A stretch of 64,000 nucleotides of DNA from Sphagnum magellanicum (lineage: Eukaryota; Streptophyta; Sphagnopsida; Sphagnales; Sphagnaceae). Both the position numbers and the translations under genes were made by a program. The notes under the pieces were generated by a model. That model made no database searches and was not told the origin of the DNA. It saw only the letters and a list, made by a program, of their open reading frames with translations. This document shows positions 58,340 through 64,000 of the stretch, in pieces (position 1 is the first letter of the stretch; every line of letters begins with the position of its first letter). The stretch is taken from NCBI GenBank assembly GCA_021904315.1, contig CM038921.1, forward strand, positions 14,538,146 to 14,602,145. Direction: 5' to 3'.

Positions 58340-58530
58340 AGTGTTTTCTATGTAGCCAAAGTGGCGATAGAAGATAGGAAGATGCAAGAAGGTGATCATC
58401 CCTAGGAAGATTTGGCTAGGGTAGATTTAGCCAAATCTGGCTATAACCCAAATATGAAGTACGAATCTTTAATCTTCAAATTTATATTTTTGGCTAAACA
58501 TTGGAAAAACCATATGTAAAAATATAGTGA
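58340..58530. repeat. Dispersed TAGCCA-hairpin repeat, copy 4
   Basis: It contains TATGTAGCCAAAGTGGCGAT, GATCATCCCTAGGAAGA, TAGCCAAATCTGGCTA at 58428-58443, AAATATGAAG and ATATTTTTGGCTA. With copy 3 it forms a local duplication that includes the preceding TTTCAGGTCCCA block. Confidence 0.8.
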
Positions 58531-58799
58531 TTTTTTATTTTTATTTTCTCACTTCTCACAATTGAAAACTTCCAAAAAAAATTCATTTTCAAAAAATATA
58601 TATAATAATTTCACTCTTTGGTGAAATTTCACCAATGAAAAAAAGGGTTGGGAAAATGGGTTTTCAAGTACAAAGTTCTAACTAGAGTGGGTGTGTTTAG
58701 GTCCTAGGTCCAAGGAGGTGATTAATTGTAATTATGTGTAAGGTAAAGCCTTAGAGTGAATAAATTTTATGTATATTTTAGGAGAAAATAGTACCTCAC

Positions 58800-58822
58800 A
58801 AATAATAATAATAATAATAAAC
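58800..58822. repeat. (AAT)n microsatellite
   Basis: About seven AAT units. Confidence 0.8.
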
Positions 58823-59229
58823 GCACTTTCAATTGTTAGTCTCTCTATTTTATTGTCACATATGTACATCACAAGGCAAGGGAGGGGGAGAGTTTTTAAT
58901 GTTTAAACCTATTTTTTAAATTAAAAAATTAATTTTTAATTAATATAAATTAATTTAAAAAATTGACAAAATTTTGTTTATGCTATTATTTTTCATACTT
59001 ACCTCCCCAATTGTTCACACTCATGAATGATAATAGGCTATCATTCAACATACCTACCAAGACACATACCCCTTGTTCATGACAAAGGTGGTGCTATCAT
59101 TGATGACAAGAGGGGACATCACTTTACAACCTCACTATAAGCTCTCCTTTATCAAGATTAAACTTGATGCAAGTTTGAACATGCATGTTGAGTAGGCAAC
59201 TTGAGTGTGCATATTGAACATATCTTTTC

Positions 59230-60115
59230 ATGTTTGTTTCATGGTGCAAATTATCTACAAATGTAGAGCAAGTTTGTTTGATGTAGGCAAAGCCACCTTT
59301 CATTTGATGCTAGTTTGTTTGTGCAATGAACCAAGTGGTTGCGAAACCAAAGTAGGTGGCTAGAAGCAGATGAGGTCGCAAAAATCATGACTAGCTTCAA
59401 AGCCTTCTATGAACTTCTTTCAATTTATAATGCAATTGATGAAACGAATATACATGTTGTAAAACCATGTGCCCTTTTTGTGATGGATTATCATGGTTAC
59501 AAATCAAGAGCCCATAGTAACATTCAATTGCAAGTTGTAGTGGTTGATTGCAAAAGGTTTTATAGATGTGTTTATTGGTATTATGCCAAGGTTAATGAAT
59601 GATGCCCATATTCTACATATCTCAAGTTTGTACAATAGAGTTGTTTCTTGAATTATGTTCTAAGTTGAGCATGATGACAATCACATCAAACCATGCATGA
59701 TCAGTGAAAAAGGTTACTTTCTACTCCCATGGTTGATGATTTATTACAAAATGTGGCAATGTGCAACACACATTCTTAGAAATTTTGCTTAATAAACACA
59801 TTTGTCATAGAAAGAGCATTGTTAAGAATTCCTTTGGAATTTTGAAGATTTATTTTTGAAATCTATTAATGAAGATTAACCTACATGTGTTATTTTTGGT
59901 AGACATGGTGATTTGTTGTTGTGTCCTTTACGATATGATATTAAACAACAAAGATTTGAACATAGATGCATTCATGTTACAATTGGAGATAGAAATTGTG
60001 CAAACCATGGTAACCTTGTTCCTTGGCAAAGAGAACAATGAATTCCTATGGAACTTACAAATCTTAACAACAAAGAAAAACCGGAATACAAGGAGCAAAA
60101 ATATTAAAGACTAGT
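59230..60115 (+). pseudogene. PIF/Harbinger transposase (DDE_Tnp_4), broken
   Basis: The plus strand gives DEVAKIMTSFKAFYELLSIY, then AIDETNIHVVKP, then DYHGYKSRAHSNIQLQVVVV then DCKRFY. These match HARBI1-type transposases (GxIDGTHIxIxxP, then YxxRKxxxSxNxQxVxDxxxxF), with the first two catalytic aspartates present but the GTH changed to ETN. Further on, in other frames, come EKGYFLLPWLM (usual GDxGYPLxPWLM) and LHVLFLVDMVICCCVLYDMI, the C-terminal block. Stops break it. It belongs to the superfamily that mobilises TTA-flanked MITEs. Confidence 0.82.
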
Positions 60116-63100
60116 CAACACAACATATAATTGAAATCTTTTTTTACAAATAGGCCACATCAAAATTGAGCACATTGATTTTTCAAATATTTACATTGTG
60201 GCACAAGATGCATTGAAATTCATGTAATGTAGCAAATTTCATAAAGTGTCTCAAAATATTGTTTTGTTAAAACTAATGTGTATCTAAAACTAGAATTGAA
60301 TTAATTTTTAGTTACTTTTTTTTTTAAAAATTGAGTTTTACTTTCTTGTGGTATTGTTCATACCATCCTTTAACAATTTTATTGATTTACTTTGAACACA
60401 TCTTGGTTTGCATCAAATGAGCTACTATATCAAATGTGTAACTATTAGTCATGTATTACAACATTATATTCCTCTTTTTACAAATATGATTCAAAGTTCA
60501 AAGGTTGAGACATGAGAATTTTATTTTGAATAATTGCACATCACATGACTTGCTAAGATTTGAAAGCACATCAACCATGTTTTAACTAGTCTTATGAATT
60601 TTCATATCACATTTCATGAGGTATTGTAATCAATCTTTAGTAATCTTCTCATGTGCTTTGTTCCTATGGTCTTTGATCTCCAATTATGTTGTATGTTGTG
60701 TTGTATTCAACCTATCCAAAGGTTCAACAAGGACCATGTTACATTTATTAGTGACTTTAATGACAATTGAAAAAACATTGGAATGCTTACATTTTATTTT
60801 AATGCTTCTAGTCAGGGTTGGTGCGCATGCAAGAACTTAAACTTGGTTGGATTGCTGATTTTAATTATTTGACAAATTAATAATAAAAGGCCTTAACACG
60901 CACAATGTATGCTCCAAAATATTGTTCAAGTCTACCACATGCACCTTTGCTTGCATGTTTGGTCAAAATAATGGAAGCATTTTTTGAATTGTGTTATCAT
61001 CCCCCAAAAAGGTTATGCATCAAAAATCCTAATCACGTTGAATTGCATTCATCTTCTACATAGTCAACTTCTAATATGCTTAGAGTAGAATTGCCATCCC
61101 TTTCTATGTGTATATATTTTATGTGTTGGTGCATTAAAGATCCATTTGCCCTAGAACAATTCAATTGCTTCATAGTACTCCTTTTTGAATTGTTGTAATA
61201 AATGGTATTTGTCACATTCATTAATTGTGAGCACCCAATATCAAGTGTGTTTGCATGTCCCTATGTGGTAAGATGATATCTTATTATAATTTGAATTTAG
61301 GCCATTCCACTTATCCTTACACATTTTGTTGTTGCAATGCACTACTTTTTCATAATTTTTTGAAGTTCATCTACAAGTTTTTCCCACTATATTGTTGTAA
61401 GGACCATGTGAGCCCAAGGATCCACTAATTGTTTTTGAGCAATGTGTTCAAGATGCTTACATTTTATAAAGGCCATATAATTTCATTGTGCTCAAAGTTT
61501 CCATGGAAATGATGATTTGAACGAACTACACCATCATTTACACATCTTTTATTTGAACCTTTTTCTCATCCATGGGCTTTCCCACTTGCATTTGGTGTTG
61601 AATTGTTATGTTATGTTGAAGCTTCCACATTATTGTTGTTTATCTCCATCATTGTGACATCTAATAAATCTAACGACAAAGGAATGACAATGGAGCAAAA
61701 CTTAAATGCAAAATATCAAAAAAACAAAACTAAAGCACAAAACAATATAACAACAACACTAAAGTGTGAAGATGTGGTGAAGCATCAAGATGATGAAATT
61801 GGTAACTTATTTGTTGTGTTTTTGGGGTGACAATTTACTATGAATGATAAAAGGAGAGAAAAACAAGAATCTATAAATTTATTGCCACACTAATTGCTTA
61901 ACAATTCATGCTTTCACCAATGATAGGATTAGATATAAGGTTATCTGTGTAGGATATTAATCACAAAACAAACATGTAGTATTGACATAGGTTCTTTGTT
62001 AAAACATACTTAACATGTGCCTTATAAAAGTCCACATTATAATTCGCAACTATTTACAATATCAACAATTTTTTTTTTTTCTTGTTTTGAAGAGATGTGG
62101 AAATTTAAGGATGATCATTTTTTGGGATATTTGATTTATAATGTTCTACATAGGCACATTGTTTTGAATGATATATGAAGATGTGGAAAGGTGGAATTTA
62201 TAACAAGGTGCTTGGGGATTTATCTTGTGCATTATTATTGTGAATTGGAAGTGATGTATCAAAAATCTTGCTAGAAATACCTTTCTACACCATCCACCAA
62301 GTCAAATGTCAAGACCCTAACTTTGGAAAAAGGCCAAGTTGGACCTTGAGACTCATTCCCACAAGTGACAAAGAATGCAAGAATTTGAGTTCCAACTTTC
62401 AACACTCCCTAATTGAATCCAATTTGGAAATTGGGAATCACGAATGTTTTGAAACTTTGAATCAAGGTTTGAGGGCTTAAACCTTGACCAAATTAGGTTT
62501 TGTTTAAACCATTGAAAAGTTATTGAAAAAAAAAAACTAAAATTCCAAGGTCAAATTCCCAAAGAAGATATAAAAAAAACACAAGTTATGCCCATTTGAA
62601 ACATTGGGAATCAAATTGTCAACATGACTCTTGACCACTAAAATGTCCAATGGATGGGTCAAATTAGCTATGATTTAGGAGTTTAATATATTTTTGGAAA
62701 TATCTTTTCAAGGGCTATTTCTTGTATGTTGTGAATTTTTCAATAAAAGTTGAAAAAAATTTATGGACCCCCAAAATTGTGAGACTCATAATTTAGCAGT
62801 TTTCAAGACTTTCATTGGAGACACTTGGGAATCCTAAAAAAATTGTCAGTCAAATGTAATCCCATCTGGAGTATCAAAAAATACTATAAGGAAGAGAATG
62901 ATGGTTTTTCCCAAGTTTAAACTTTGTGATGTATTTTGTGAATTTGAGGTAGCTTGTGACTTGTCTATGCACCATGTTGGTTCTAAATTACAATAACAAC
63001 ATTTACTTTTTAATTTGTGCAATTTGACATGATCATTCTAAATTTCTCACACCTTCGTTCGCTTTGAAAGTGAGGGAATACACCTTGAATTTGCATTCCA

Positions 63101-64000
63101 TTGCAAAACCAATAATCAAAATGATTTTTCATGATTAATACCACTTGGCAAACCTAAGGGCACATCACCAAACTTCAAAATGGTATTGGTGGAGAAGATA
63201 CATGATTAGGTCAAAGCACAAGCAAATGTTCATTTGGATCATTGCGACTAGACCATCGAGTATAATGTCTAGGATTTAATAATAACAAAGGATTTTGACA
63301 ACAATGTTGTTAAGAAGGCAATGACAACAATATAATGATGTTGTAGCACCAAGGGTAACACCAAGGGTCTTGATAACTTGGCGTGTTATCACGCCCATTT
63401 GGGACAAACTCCTTGGACATTAAAAACTACCATCTCCTATGCTTGAGATTTGGTGGACAAATTTGCTTTTCATCCAATACCTTTCACTTTGCAACATTAT
63501 TAGCATTGTCTTCCACATCCACTAGATACTAGTGGCAAGGGAAAATATGAGAAGAAAGAATAGGCAACTACATTAGTGGGAGCATACTTGGATGTTAAAA
63601 AGTCCTCTAAAAGCAAAATTGACAATTTTTTCATTTAAATGGACTTTTCAAGAGCATGATCAATGAAGATTCGTTTTTTTAAAAACTAAAATTAAAGGTA
63701 AAGTAAAAGTAAAAGGTTGTAACATATGGCCTTAAAAGAAAGGGTTCAACGTTAGGGAAGGGAGTTACCAATAGGTAGATAAATATGGTTGAATAGGTTA
63801 ACCAAAAGAATTTAATTGAATATTATAATTAGTTGAAATATGCAATGCCACTATCAAGATGTTTTAACAAATGCGGTAATTGGTTAATTATTAATTATTT
63901 TTAATCTTATTGAAATAATGGTTTGTCAAATGAAGGCTTACCAACATGCATCTTAATCTTATTGTGGAATCTCCATAATTGGTTCATCATGCGCATTGTC
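60116..64000. other. AT-rich spacer without recognised gene
   Basis: Open frames here (for example 62268-62480, plus) are short. The stretch around 62.28-62.5 kb has a more coding-like base pattern but no recognised family. The minus-strand reading of 60.9-61.2 kb could be an eroded retroelement, not secure enough to name. Confidence 0.45.

Noticed and set aside
62268-62480. 70-codon open frame, plus strand
   Set aside because: Composition looks coding but no motif, start context or splice structure supports a gene.
1-64000. tRNA, rRNA genes and CRISPR arrays
   Set aside because: No tRNA-like internal promoter pair or rRNA block was seen, and no array of identical repeats with unique spacers is present.

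Overview
The window is nuclear DNA of a land plant. It has GT-AG introns, a group IId WRKY factor, a PTST2/PTST3(FLO6)-type starch protein, PPR and LRR relics, and dense decayed plant transposons in AT-rich spacer. The repeat load, the sparse genes and the style of the PPR fragment suggest a large-genome seedless plant, perhaps a fern. That is inference, and no single feature fixes the species.

Four protein genes can be supported, all on the minus strand. (1) 2765-5007 is a five-exon gene for a 267-residue ankyrin-repeat protein. (2) 17866-19500 is a three-exon WRKY IId gene of 409 residues, with a TATA-like box and a W-box upstream. (3) 38783-42061 is a five-exon PTST2/3-like gene of 599 residues with a coiled coil and a C-terminal CBM48 glycogen/starch-binding domain. 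(4) 54128-56248 is a single-exon, 706-residue, very cysteine-rich protein with internal repeats that I cannot assign to any family. The exon models were checked by hand for phase and length.

Between the genes lie decayed transposons. 5510-14727 is a minus-strand Ty3/gypsy element whose right LTR carries a roughly 1.1 kb insertion. 22698-23071 and 25614-25980 are two TTA-flanked PIF/Harbinger-type MITEs. 31500-34510 is a minus-strand non-LTR retrotransposon of the restriction-like-endonuclease type. 36040-36560 is a pogo-like DDE transposase relic. 44009-50017 is a minus-strand Ty1/copia element lacking the rear of its reverse transcriptase, with a second copia RT relic at 51840-52460. 59230-60115 is a PIF/Harbinger transposase relic. 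Gene fragments are a PPR piece (15.8 kb), an LRR piece (26.7 kb) and a frameshifted first exon of ribosomal protein eS10 (37.2 kb) behind a telobox array.

The genes do not form a pathway. The most novel items are the cysteine-rich orphan gene, a dispersed repeat with a TAGCCA/TGGCTA hairpin that recurs 5' of three of the four genes, a roughly 100-bp direct repeat abutting both outer ends of the gypsy element, and a strict 11-bp TTAA minisatellite at 32.8-33.0 kb.
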